A program made the translations under genes and the position numbers. From Dichetophora obliterata (lineage: Eukaryota > Arthropoda > Insecta > Diptera > Sciomyzidae): a stretch of DNA of 64,000 nucleotides. The stretch's first letter is position 1, and the number at the start of each line of letters is the position of its first letter. The DNA is taken from NCBI GenBank assembly GCA_963920525.1, contig OY986435.1, positions 171,717,827 to 171,781,826 of the forward strand, written 5' to 3'. The notes below the pieces were generated by a model. It did no database searches and had not been told where the DNA came from. It saw only the letters and a program-made list of their open reading frames with translations. Positions 33,609 through 44,983 of this stretch are shown in pieces.

Positions 33609-35641
33609 TTAGTTTGTCTCACTTTCAATATAGAAGGTAAAATAAGGGTCTTCCTCATTAAAGTTGTTTTTAAATTTAATATTTCTTTTTGATGATAACT
33701 CAGGATCTGTTGAAATCAATAGGTGTATCATCAACTCCTTATTTGAATTCTCCCGAGAGCTTTTTCTCGTGTGGTTTAGACGAGCATATCTAATATTTTT
33801 GTGGAAAGCCTCCAATGCTTCTTCCGATAAACTTCCTTCAAAAGAAAAAGGTTGCGTTATTTATTATTTTATTTCAATTAGAAAAACTAAAGAAAATTCA
33901 CCTATGGGTAAATCGAAATACTTCATTACTTCGCATCCATGCACTAAAACTTTGTGCACAGAGCTGGGCATATAGTACCAACTGTAACACTTTAAGTACA
34001 AGTTCGTGGTATCCATAAGAAGTTTACTAAACTCTTCAATTTTAATTTTTCTTCCACATGACATAATTCGCAAAATTAATGAGAAGTAATATATTAAATC
34101 TTTATTAAAGCCAGTAATTTCCGCAGAAACATCAAAATTGGCAAAGAATTTCCTAGCCGTGTTTCCGTCATTAGTTGTGCCATAACCTTGTTTGACGTGA
34201 TCTATAAGCAGGCCGATTCTCTCTCTGAATTCTCTTTGTATTCGGCTTTTATTTTCAGATTCTCTTGCCTTACTCGCCAAGCTTTAAATGGCAAACGAAA
34301 TGATATGTGGATTAAACATTCAAAAAACCGAATCCAGCAGTGAAGAGTTGAGAGTCCATACTTATAAGAATCTGTGTTTGCAGATCTAGTAAAATTTATT
34401 TTGTTCATTTCAATTGGACTTGCATTACAAATGAAGCATCTGCTAGCTGAATTTGTTTCCGTAAGAACGTTTGCAATGGATCCATCGATCATTGTACATT
34501 TCATTTCATATGAAACCTCTACAGATTTCCCATTAAATTCCAATATTTCACATTCTAATTCGGTTATTTGTTTTTTAATATCGCTATTTTCTTGTATAAC
34601 TAATTTCCTATTTTTCTTAGCCATTACAATTTTTATGGGTCTGCAGAAAAGAGTAGAAGAAGGGCTTTTGTTTATCCAAAGAGGCTTCTTTGATGACGAA
34701 TCAATTAGCCTTTTATTCAAAAAATAATTGTTTTTTCATTAAAATATACATAGTTAAATTTTTAAACTTTTACGCACTTGATTGGGACAAATGCAATGAA
34801 AAATATAAATTCATCGCTGAAATCTTCCGTTGAAAAATTTGGCTTGTATCGGGTGTGACCCGAGCTGCCATCCATACCCCATTTGCATATCAGTGTTACT
34901 TTATCTGGAGTCTCTTCGCCATCACAAAGCTTAAATATACTTTCAGCTGTATTTCGCATGAGTGGTTTTAATTCCACTTCTGCAGAGTTTTCAGAAGCTT
35001 TGACAGGTGGTACTATATTCTTTTTAAAATTTTGTATTGCATATAGGCTTGGAAAGAAGTTTTCATGATGTTCATTGACAGTTTTGCGCAGAATATTATA
35101 CTTTACTTCCGAGAGATCCAAGTCTAAATAAATTGTCAATGCCACCTGTACTGAGAGGACACTTTCTTTTTTAATACTGCCTTTTCTTCTCGCAAAATCT
35201 GATGCATATTCTAATTCTTCTTCAGTATAGTCAGATACTATTTCAGCAACTTTTCTTCTTTTCATTTGTTCAGATAACAAGTGGAACTCCTTTTTAGGTC
35301 TTCCGCGACTAGTGCTAGGTTGCTTAGATATGAAGATTTATTTAAACTGTGTAAAAACTTTTTTTATTTTTACTTACTTTATCTGGATCAGGAATAATAA
35401 AAGTTTGGACACTTAACCAGTTTTCATACTTTTTTATAAACAAATTTTTGTTATAGTGGCACTCCTTCCACTTTCTATCTAATTTAATCTGAAAAATCCG
35501 AATGTTTTCTATTGTTACTTCATTAAACAGTCTTTCACCAATTTTGTTTTTAACAAAACTTTTTAAAATCAAAAATTTATCTCTTGGACCAGCAGAAATC
35601 CAGCAATTAAATAAATCTTTATTAGTTAAAATTATTGACAT
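33609..35641 (-). CDS. Intron-bearing RAG1/Transib-superfamily transposase gene, one frameshift
   Basis: Four exons: 35641-35378, 35322-34778, 34709-33902 and 33835-33609. The introns of 55, 68 and 66 bp have GT-AG ends and join conserved text exactly (PDPDK + QPSTSRGRPKK; FVPI + K + LIDSSSKKPLW; DLPI + G + SLSEEALEA). About 614 codons. Catalytic motifs of the RNase H-like DDE core: Asp in CKWGMDGSSGHTRYK (exon 2), Asp in TMIDGSIANVL (exon 3) and Glu in LSEEALEAF (exon 4). A zinc-binding CFICNAS pair follows the second Asp, as in RAG1, and GTTNDGNTARKFFANF and YMPSSVHKVLVHG are further family blocks. A one-base loss near 34243-34260 shifts the frame between FKAWRVRQENLK and SRIQREFRERIGLL. 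No inverted ends were seen, so it could be a host-adopted gene that is decaying, or an intron-bearing transposon. Confidence 0.78.
34243..34260 (-). other. Probable 1-bp frameshift in the RAG1/Transib-like gene
   Basis: On the minus strand, around CTGAAAATAAAAGCC, the conserved reading moves by one base. Exon lengths sum to a multiple of three only if one base is added, which agrees. An intron here was considered but no GT/AG pair joins the blocks in frame. Confidence 0.65.
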
Positions 35642-37426
35642 TTTTGATAAAAAATAATATATTATGTTTTTCTTAATGCACATGCAAATAGACTTTAACT
35701 TCCACAGCTTTTTTGCAAGTTCTCTGTTTTTGTTAAGAAAGTACGGTAAAAATTTGGTAGCATTGAGAGAATATGAGAGTTCCCTACATTTAACAATTCA
35801 TAAATTAATTTGTAGTAATATTAATAACAGTTATTAATATTCAATTCGATTGCTCAAACATTCTTTTGAAGAATAAGTTTATTTATTAATAATAATTTAT
35901 GAAAAAGTTCTTACATTTCTGTAAAAAAATACAGTGTTATCATTCTCTGTAAGAACTTAACTTTCATAAGCTGATATGCCCTTCTGTTAGGTATAGAGTA
36001 CAAAGAATATGTTTGTTTACGTTTTTTATTTTTGTATAACATACTGAATGTTACATACACTAACAACATTTAGCTAATTTTTGCAAAACATGATTTTTAG
36101 ACCATTTTTAAAAAGGCTGTAACTCAAAAAATAGTTCGAAGTTGGATAAAATATTTTATGTTCCTGAAAGATAGATAAACATACAATAATTTATTTTAAA
36201 AATTAAATATGACACTTGTGGACATTTTTTTTTAAATGACTGCTGAAAACAGCAAATTTAAAAATTTTTTTTTAATTTTTTATAATTTAAAATAAATTTT
36301 TTAATACTTATTTTACATTTTCTTATAAATATAAAATAACGTATTGTTTTTTATTATTTAAAAAAAATAAAATCAATGGAATAGTGTAAAAACGTGCTTA
36401 CGGCATTTTTTCTTTGAATGAAGTACATAAGCAAAAAATTCACAAAATTATTTTTGGACCATTTTTAAAAGCACGATAACTCAAAAAGTGGTTCGAAGTT
36501 GGACGAAATATTTAATGTTTCCGAAAGGTAAAGAGACGTAGAAATGCATTTGTAAAAATTGAAGGTGACACTTGTGGATATTTTTTTTAAATGACTGTTG
36601 AAAACAGCAAATTTTTCAATTTTTTTCAAAATTTTTTGATAATTTAAAATTCAATTTTTATTACTTATTTTAAATTTTCTTGCTAATATAGTTAAAACTT
36701 ATTTTTTCTCACTGTTTCCTTAAAAATACAAAAATAAAATCACTTGAATAGCGTAAAAACTGTGCTAACAGCATGTTTTTCTTTAAATACAACGCGAAGT
36801 CGAAAATTCTACAATAATAATAAAAGCGTTGACTTTGAAGAGGTGTAGTTTCCACAAAACTACTTCTTTTGCGAAGAAAATTTAAACTCTTTTTAGTGAA
36901 AGTATTACCTAACTCACAATATCTGTTTTGTTAGGGTTCGTCAAAATGAAACTCTTGATTTATTCCTACTGGACAAAGTACTGTGTGTCATGGCGCAAGT
37001 GCGTTAACGCATTTCGCTAATTTAGTAACTCCCACTTGAGTTGGTGTATGAACGCAAAATTTCGTTATATTTTTCCCCTTCTCTAGACCTACATGCTATA
37101 GCTATGCATATGCAGTTGTTATTGCCATAAATGTGTGTGTCATATGTTATATGTGTGCGTTTTCCGCGTTGAATTAAAACTTTGCAAATGAATATTAGTG
37201 TGGGTTGATTTGATAAAATTAACTAATTACATAGATTTTTTTAATTTGAGGACAAAAATCAAGCGAATTTTCTGCTGAATTCACTCCCGACCCAGCATAT
37301 TGACATTTTTGTTCGTATTATATTTTATTTGATTTCACAAATAAATTTCTCGGCTCAAAAAATCTTACCATGCAAATATTTTCGTTTTAAAGAATTTGCA
37401 TTTATACTGCTAGCAATTTAGCTTCT
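35642..37426. other. No gene recognised; contains a duplicated passage
   Basis: Upstream flank of the RAG1/Transib-like gene. No promoter motif can be singled out. The main structure is the repeat at 36095-36650. Confidence 0.5.
36095..36650 (+). repeat. Two direct copies of a ~195-bp passage, 360 bp apart
   Basis: Copies at about 36095-36290 and 36455-36650 share ACTCAAAAA.TGGTTCGAAGTTGG-like and TGACACTTGTGGA / GACTG(C/T)TGAAAACAGCAAAT text with moderate divergence. Confidence 0.7.
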
Positions 37427-37445
37427 TCTATATATATAAAAATGG

Positions 37446-37515
37446 ATGTATGTATGTGGGTATGTGGGTATGTGGGTATGTGGGTATGTGGGTGGGTATG
37501 TGGGTGGGTATGTGG
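37446..37515 (+). repeat. TATGTGGG microsatellite
   Basis: About eight repeats of GTATGTGG with a GTGGGTGG variant. Confidence 0.9.
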
Positions 37516-37739
37516 CTATATCACGTATAGACTCCAAAACCGCTGAACCGATCTTTATGAAATTTTCAGGGAAAATAAAGCCACATCTTGAGAGTGTTCC
37601 TGTGAGGTTTCGTAACGATTGGAGAAGGGGGCGTGGTACCTCCCATACAAGCCAAATTTGCTCCATCGATGACAAACAAAAAAAGGATATATATCAGACG
37701 GTTTCAATCGTAAAAAACTAAGATTTGGTAATTTTGTTC

Positions 37740-38890
37740 AGATGGTTACTATCGGTAAGTGGACAAAAAATGGGCGTGGTCGTCAAATAAATACGCCCAC
37801 TTTTTCGAGATCATGGCAATTCCGGAGTTCTACACATTTTTACAGTTAAACTTGCTGTGTAGGTGCTCCAAGAGGCAAACACTATATATAAATGTTTTCA
37901 CGCCCACTTTTACCGCCCACAAATCAATATCTATATATATAAAAAGCAAACCGATGTGTGTCTGATGCCTATAGCCTCCAAAACTACTGGACCGATTGAC
38001 CTGAAATTTTGGCAGTTGATTTGTTTCAGGTACGAGATGGTTGAGGAAAAATTTTTGCCACACCCCCTTTTACCGCCCCCAAATCAATAAAAATGTTATA
38101 TTTCAGTCGGTTTTGGTCGTATAAGGCTAAAACTTTGTAATTTAGTATGTAGGGTTACTGTCGATAACTGTACTAAAAATGGGTTTCCACGCCCCCTTTT
38201 ACCGCCCACAAATAAATGAAAATGGTTTATTTCAGACGGTTTTGGTCGTATAAGACTTAAATTTGGTACTTTGGTTTGTGTAGTTACTGGCAGTAACTGT
38301 TCAAAAAATTGGTTTCCACGCCCACTTTTTGCGCCCACATATCAGTGTAAATACTATATTTCAAGCAATTTTGGCCGTATGAGACTAACATGTGATACCT
38401 AAGTTTGTATGGTTACTTTCGGCAACTGTACTAAAAAGGGGCGTAATCGCTATATAGCCACACCCACTTTTTGATAAATCATTAAAATTTACTACTGGTC
38501 GATTGAGCTTAAATGTTGGCTTAGTTTATACGGTTACTGTCAGCAAATGTACTAAAAATTGGTTTCCACGCCCCCTTTTACCGCTCACAAACCAATGAAA
38601 ACATTTTATTTCAACGGTTTGGGTCGTATTAGACAAAATTTTTGTAATTTATCTCATATGGTTACTCTCGGCAAGTGCACTAAAAATAGGCCTGCCCCAC
38701 TTTAGTTAAACTGACTTTTCGGGGGGTCAGCGTAGAGTGAAGCAAAGTGCGCCAGGCTTTAGCTAAATTGAGATAAAATTTTGGCAGTCGATTTGTTTCG
38801 TGTACGAGATGGTTTAAGGGAAATAATTTTGCCGCACCCCTTTTTACCGCTTACAAAACAACAAAAATTCTATATTTCAAACAGTTTTGA
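37740..38890 (+). repeat. Helitron internal tandem array, unit about 125 bp
   Basis: About seven diverged units with TTTCCACGCCC(C/A)CTTTTACCG, AATCAATGAAAAT, TTTCAGACGGTTTTGGTCGT and GGTTACT(G/T)TCGGCAA motifs. Confidence 0.8.
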
Positions 38891-38895
38891 TTGTA

Positions 38896-40183
38896 TTGGG
38901 GGTTGGAATTAGTTTTAAAGGTTTTCTAAGAGATGGCGTAACTATCAATAGATCGCATCGGGCACACCTGTGACTATATTCATTTCAAAGCACATTGTCT
39001 AAGCTTCATTTTTCAGTATGTGTCATTCCACTGAAGTGTAAACAACATATATTTTTTTCTCTGTGAACATGTCGACTTTCGTTCCAACAAAACGCAATTT
39101 GCGGGAAGGTTTACTTTTGTGCTTCCATTTGAAGAAAAAAGCGGTTGAAGCACAACGCACGCTTACTGAGGCTTACGGGGACTATGCTCCATCGATTTCT
39201 ACTTGTGAGTACTGGTTCCGTCGGTTTAAAAGTGGTGATTTTGATACGGAAGACAAAGAGCGTCCGGGCCAGCCGAAAAAGTTTGAAGATGAGGAATTGG
39301 AGGCTTTGCTCGATGAAGACCCGTGTCAAACCCTTCAAGAATTGTCAGAATCATTGGGAGTCGACTTATCAACGGTCGGTAAACGCTTGAAGGCCATGGG
39401 AATGATTCAAAAGCAAGGAAATTGGGTGCCGTACCAGTTGAAGCCGAGAGACGTTGAACGGTGATTTTGCATGTGCGAACAACTGCTTCAACGGCATAAA
39501 AGGAAGAGTTTTTTGCATCGTATTGTCACTGGCGATGAAAAGTGGATCCATTACGATAATCCTAAGCGAAAAAAATCGTGGGGACCACCCGGCCATGCAT
39601 CAACATCGAGGGCCAAGCCGAATATTCATGGCGCCAAGCTTATGCTGTGTATTTGGTGGGATCAGAAGGGTGTCGTGTACTATGAGCTGCTAAAACCTAA
39701 CGAAACCATCACTGGGGAACGCTACCAACAACAATTGATGCAATTGAGCCGAGCATTAAAGGTTAAACGGCCGGAATATGCCAAAAGACACGACAAAGTG
39801 GTTTTTCAACATGACAACGCACGGCCACATGTTGCAAGAACCGTCAAGGAAACGTTGGAGGCGCTGAATTGGGATGTGCTACCCCACCCGCCTTATAGTC
39901 CCGACATAGCCCCTTCCGACTACCACCTATTCAGATCGATGACGCATGGCTTGACTGAGCAGCGCTTCACTTCTTACGAGGATACCAAAAAATGGGTCGA
40001 TTCGTGGATTGCCTCAAAAGACGAATCGTTCTTCCGGCGCGGAATCCATATGCTGCCAGAAAGATGGGAAAATGTTGTAGCTAACGATGGACAATAGTTT
40101 GAATAATATACATTGTACCGTTGTTTCTAAATAAATGCTCAAAAACCGAAAAAAAAACCTTTAAAATTAATTCCAACCCCCAA
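38896..40183 (+). mobile_element. mariner transposon (DD34D), 1288 bp
   Basis: Ends TTGGGGGTTGGAATTAGTTT and the complement of TTGGGGGTTGGAATTAATTT, flanked by TA (38894-38895, 40184-40185). Full-length with a transposase frame broken by one stop. Confidence 0.95.
39069..40097 (+). pseudogene. mariner transposase with one in-frame TGA
   Basis: A 342-codon frame (start MSTFVPTKRN) in a single reading frame. It has the two helix-turn-helix motifs (LLCFHLKKKAVEAQRTLTEA; LSESLGVDLSTVGKRL), the linker WVPYQLKPRDVER (WVPHEL-like), the first Asp in VTGDEKWIHYDN, the second in FQHDNARPH and the third in YSPDIAPSDYHLF, with 34 residues between the last two. The only lesion seen is TGA at 39462-39464, where relatives carry Arg; CGA to TGA by a CpG transition would explain it. 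It looks mauritiana-like by eye. A young copy. Confidence 0.93.
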
Positions 40184-40426
40184 TATTTGACTAAAACTTG
40201 GTAATTTAATTCATATGGTTACTTTTGGCAGTTATACTGAAAATGGTGAATATTTTTGGCATTTCTTGACATTTTCGTATATGGCATTAAGGCGGTCTTG
40301 GGCCGAACAACGTCTGCCGAGGAATACAAGTCTTATGTAACCACTCTTGATGTAACCACTAACTGCAAAAGCGGGTCGACCGATTTAAACGGAAATTTTA
40401 GGGTACTATGCCTGGCATCATACAAT

Positions 40427-40700
40427 GAAATCAATTAAAAATTGCACATCTGACTAACTTTCATATGACATAGCATTTATTTGCAAAAATTCTTCCAGCT
40501 AAGCGCAAAAATTATTTTACTGTTTTTGTCATCAAAACAACAAGGGTACCCCTTTGATTTTTTTCGCGAAATTTATTTTTTCCAAAATGTTGTTTTTATA
40601 TTTTTTACAAAAAAGTCAAGTCTCAAAAATAATTTATGTGAAAAAATTACCCCAATATCTCTTTCCAATCAAAAGTTATGGCTCAAAATCTATTTTTTCA
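40427..40700 (+). repeat. Direct repeat matching 41283-41535
   Basis: Shared text GACATAGCATTTATTTGCAA, TTCTTCCAGCTAAGCGCAAA, CGCGAAATTTATTTTTTCC and ACCCCAATATCTCTTTCC. The copy at 41283 lies inside the Helitron 40713-41686; this one may be the 3' region of the older Helitron. The same sequence recurs at about 48890-49040. Confidence 0.8.
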
Positions 40701-40712
40701 TACAATTGACTA

Positions 40713-41686
40713 TCTATAGTAATAAAACTCATTTTCTGTTTGTTTGTTTGTTTGTTTGGCCTTTATACAAATCTAAACGGCTCAACGGATTGTGCTCAAA
40801 CTAGGTATACATATTAAGTGCGTTCCAACTTAAAATGTTACATACTTAGTTTTTGCCACGCCCCCTTTAAAATTTTTCAACTAACGGTAATTTTGTTATT
40901 ATAAAACTTTTTACCATCGGAGATTTTTTTGTATTTAATTTTAAAAAAATTCTGTTATTTTGACATCAAAAACATGCACATATCTTCAAAATTGGAGAAA
41001 TTTTCAGTATAATGACTTTTTCATAAAACATCGTTGCGTAAGAATGAGAAAAAAACGACATGAAAATCAAAGTTTGGTCTTTCGATGCAAATATCTCCGC
41101 TGTCCATTAATATATTTCATTAAAATTTTTTTTGATCAAAAGTTCAATAAAATCACTTCACAAAAATAGGTTGAACTGTACCGTTAAGTCAGTGTATATA
41201 TGTTTTATGATTATGTCAAAAAAGGTCCAAAATATTGACTTTTTACTCCAAAAATGACTCAAAAAATGTTGTTGTTGTAAAAATGAAATCAATTAAAAAC
41301 AGTAAATCTGACTACCTTTCATATGACATAGCATTTATTTGCAAAAATTCTTCCAGCTAAGCGCAAAAATTATTTTACTGTTTTTGTCATCAAACCTTTG
41401 ATTTTTTTCGCGAAATTTATTTTTTCCAAAATGTTGTTTTTATATCTTTTACAAAAAATTCAAATCTTAAAAGTAATTTATGTGAAAAAATTACCCCAAT
41501 ATCTCTTTCCAATCAAAAGTAATGGCTTTTATGATTAAGTTACTTTATGATTTATCGAATAGCTTTGGAATTATAGGTAGCACAGATTTAGTATTTAACC
41601 ACAATTTAAACATGCTATGTACAATGTTAACATTTGATGGGTGTTTGGAAACGGGGCGGGGCAGCAACGCGCCGGGTTTCAGCTAG
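40713..41686 (+). mobile_element. Short Helitron (TCTATAGTAATAAAACTC ... CAGCTAG)
   Basis: 974 bp, 5' A|TCTATAGTAATAAAACTC, 3' AACGCGCCGGGTTTCAGCTAG (here split: AACGCGCC then GGGTTTCAGCTAG)|T. Same family as 47558-49171. No coding frame. Confidence 0.8.
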
Positions 41687-41720
41687 TACTAACATAAAAA
41701 GTAAGACAACTACTAAATAC

Positions 41721-43049
41721 ATGTCTTTGACATAGTTGTTGTGTTCACAGATAACAAAAACCTAGAATAATATTTAATGCAAGTTGAAATACTCCAAGAA
41801 AGCTTAGTTCGGTTCTTATGTTTCTTTATCATTTATTTATATATGTTTAAGAGTTTTAGAGCCACAAACTTATAACCAAATCGTAGTGGGTTCGAAGTCA
41901 CTGGTTTCGTTATATATTATTTTGGTCGAAAATATATTAAACAAGCATGTATCAATACATACATGCGGTCAAAATAATAGTAGCGCCCTTATATTCATAC
42001 ATGTTTGGATAAATAATACTAGTATATGAATTTCGGATCCGGTAAGTCCATTTTCATTCCTATATGTACTTTCAACACTCGTTCCAACTCCGTACTCAGT
42101 TTCCTCCTATATTGTAAAAGTTTCAAGATACAGGGTGTTTTACGGTTTTGGTACGTGTTTAGTATTATTGATCTAGAATCTAAACTACTCACCATAAAAT
42201 AAAAAATAATATTTTGTATTCTAGGAAAAATATCAGATCTTTCATAAGTATATCAATCACTTTCGTGTCATGTGCTGTAGCGGAGAAAAAATTTTGAGAT
42301 TATCCAAAAAAATATCTACAACTTTTCTATCTTTTATTTTAGCAGAGCTGTTACTGTCCAAAGTTAGAATTTAAAAAAATACTGTTAATTAAGTGTATTT
42401 TTACATGAAAAAAAGACATTTTAAATTTGGACGATTACAGCTCCGCTAAAACAAAAGATACAAAATTTGTTGATATTTCGTTGAGTAATCACAAAATTTT
42501 AGCTCAGCTGCAGCACATGACAGGAAAGTTGTTGATATATTGATGGAAAGGTTGATATTTTTTCTAAAATAAAAAATATTATTTTTTATTTTATGGTGAG
42601 TAGTTTAGATTCTAGATCAATAATACTAAACACGTACGAAAACCGTAAAACACCCTGTATCTTGAAAGTTTTACAATATAGGAGGAAACTGAGTACGGAG
42701 TTGGAACGAGTGTTGAAAGTACATATAGGAATGAAAATGGACTTACCGGATCCGAAATTCGTATACTAGTATTATTTATCCAAACATGTATGAATATAAG
42801 GGCGCTTCTATTATTTTGACCGCAACTGTATATACAAGCATGTGTTAATATTTAATTCCATGAGGGAATCAAACTGAATTTTAATATTTGGCGTCAATTA
42901 AATTTTAATACAGTTTCAGTGTGGCCATATATGTATATACAATACAGAATGTATTATGATTCTTCTTCTTGTTTAACGGGGTGAAAAAAATATCCAATAA
43001 AATTTCATTATAGGTCTGTGAACACAACAACTATGTATGTCAAAGGCAT
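41721..43049. repeat. Outer inverted repeat around a giant hairpin
   Basis: ATGTCTTTGACATAGTTG (41721) and the complement of ATGCCTTTGACATACATAG (ending 43049), continuing TTGTTGTGTTCACAGA on both sides (about 30 bp). These are probably the ends of an older TIR element into which the hairpin at 41960-42831 inserted. Confidence 0.65.
41960..42831. mobile_element. 870-bp palindromic MITE, Tc1-like ends
   Basis: Almost the whole element is one inverted repeat. Ends GCGGTCAAAATAATAG / CTATTATTTTGACCGC; the right end reads ACAGTTGCGGTCAAAATAAT from outside, as in some Tc1-like families. TA lies at both flanks. Arms of about 420 bp match with few differences, including TACAGGGTGTTTTACGGTTT and CACTCGTTCCAACTCCGTAC. 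Noncoding. Confidence 0.88.
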
Positions 43050-43867
43050 ATATGAAGAAGGAAAACTACAAAAAAGACTTATCTTAAAGCTCATTTTCAT
43101 TTACACATCTTAAAGCCTTTCTTCAATAAATTTTTGATATTTAGTTCAAATTAAACTTAATTCCGAAATGAGTGTTGGATTTTCTGAATTCGGCTTCGTT
43201 CTTTCGCTGAAACTTTGGCAAATTTTTCTCTATTTGCTCTAACGTGCGTACATATTTTTAAATTTTTTCTTTTTTGTATTTTAGGTTGGTGATATTTTTC
43301 TGGAAAGAGTGTGGAATTTTCTTTTGTTTTGACTAGAAATAATATAATTTAAATCAAAAATAGGACACTTTAACTAAAATAAAGACATTCTACCGTCTAG
43401 TTGGTACTAGCTTTCGCTAGATGGCGCTGATGATCCTTTTGCATGCAAACAAACTGCAGACGATTGTCACTAAAACAAAGAAACTATTGAGAGTTTCAGA
43501 GAGTTGTACCTCGTTGCGTGAGTTTGTTGTGTGTTGAAAGAGACTTGTGTGGAGGGGTGTGTTTTGATTTGCCGAAGAAAGAGTGCAATAAAAAATAATC
43601 GAAATACAGTCAAATCTGGATATAACGAACCAGAGAAATAGCAAACAACTCGAAATAGTGAACGCTCTAGTTACTGACATTTCAAAGAATCAAAAGCAAA
43701 GAAGTAAAAAAAGGATTCAAGATTTTATCTTGAAGATTTCAAGCCAAGATATCCATTTTTTTAAATAAAAAATTCAGTCTCAAAAATGCAAACAGTCTAG
43801 ATACAATGAACAGACCTTGCAAAAATTAGTTTATTACATCCATATTCGACTGTATTAGGTTTGTTCA
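43050..43867. other. No gene recognised
   Basis: AT-rich. The open frame at 43417-43680 (minus) has no motif. Confidence 0.5.
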
Positions 43868-44404
43868 TGGTAGAATTGCCAGGTGGTATTAATCGTTACT
43901 TTGGGCATATAGTGTCAAATAAACGTATTGCAATCACACCAAGATGTAAAAAGGGATTTTTCGCTTTTTACTTTTGCCTTGATCTCAAAATTTTGCATAT
44001 GAAGTTGTAATTTTTCTGCTGCTAGTTACTTCTGTTGAATTTAATGCCATAGGTTACTTTTGAGTTTTGAGAAGTTTAAAATATGGGCGTCCTTAATTTT
44101 TTAATTAATTGAATAACCAGTCACACATTAAAACTTTAAATCATATTCTTCATATTGTTTCTCTTATGCAAAAACCTTTTTTTTTTTTTTTGATGCAATA
44201 AACTTGATATTTATCAATGTTTAACATGCGGCTTATATCAAATTTAGAGACAAGATAACTAATTGTGTGTTGATTATTCATTTTAAATAATACAAGAAGC
44301 AACATTGTTTGCACCTACTCGCTTCATTTGGACACTATATGCCTATAATGATAGTTTATCCCCCAAGCTGATTTTCAGCGAATAATACTACCTGGTTTTG
44401 TTTG
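43868..44404. mobile_element. MITE, GGTAGAATTGCCAGGTGG ends
   Basis: Left TGGTAGAATTGCCAGGTGGT, right ACTACCTGGTTTTG, plus an inner inverted pair GGGCATATAGTGTC(A)AAAT / CATTTGGACACTATATGCC. About 537 bp, noncoding. Ends resemble those at 44984-45584. Confidence 0.65.
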
Positions 44405-44508
44405 GGTTTGGGTCATGGGCTAGTATTATACTTGCTAAAACTTGAAGGGAGAGTATAAAAAGTAATTGAGAAAAATAATGTCACAAAGAGAAAAATACCA
44501 CAAAAAGC

Positions 44509-44721
44509 AAGGTATATCTAGACAAGGTAGTGTTAGGGCGGAGAGCCGGTGACCGAAACTGTCAAAACGAAGTTGACAGCTCATACAAAATCTGCAACCG
44601 ATGAGAATGCGATGAGAAAGCAAAAATACGCAAAAATACCAAAATGGGTGAGTTTGACAGTAATGGTCACTAAGAAAGAGAGCACATTCAGCCCTAACAC
44701 TACCTTGTCTAGATATACCTT
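44509..44721. mobile_element. 213-bp MITE with 31-bp inverted ends
   Basis: AAGGTATATCTAGACAAGG...GTGTTAGGGC at the left is perfectly complemented at the right end (GCCCTAACAC...TAGATATACCTT). Flanks AAAAAGC and AAAAAGA may be a TSD. Confidence 0.82.
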
Positions 44722-44983
44722 AAAAAGAAGTACGTGAACAGAAAACTAGTAGAAACTTGCAAAACTGCTTATTTGAAATCTAAAAAAAATTGTGTGAACT
44801 CGTTGTTTTCAAATATTTAAAATTATTAAAACAAATTAAACTTAGCCATCCAAAATCAATCAAGCAAAGAAAAACATTAGAAGTATATCCGTTCGTTTAA
44901 ATAGATAGCTGGTTGTTTTTTTTACAAACATATTTTTCGGTAGCTGCAAATTCTTGCAAGTAAAAATTTCACTAGCAAAAACC

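Larger units (their letters stand above)
37427..40712 (+). mobile_element. Helitron/Helentron 5' part, interrupted by a mariner
   Basis: Begins TCTATATATATAAAAATGGA, the 5' form common to several Helitrons in this window, then a TATGTGGG microsatellite, CGCTGAACCGATCTTTATGA and GGGGCGTGGTACCTCCCATA. The body is a tandem array (37740-38890). The mariner at 38896-40183 splits it. A clear own 3' end is not seen before the next Helitron starts at 40713. Confidence 0.7.

Noticed and set aside
34200..34290. Fourth intron in the RAG1/Transib-like gene
   Set aside because: A GTAAGG donor and ATTCAG acceptor exist, but splicing them does not join the conserved blocks in frame; a 1-bp indel explains the data better.
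37418..37675. Minus-strand frame with PTYPPTYPHT repeats
   Set aside because: Translation of the TATGTGGG microsatellite.
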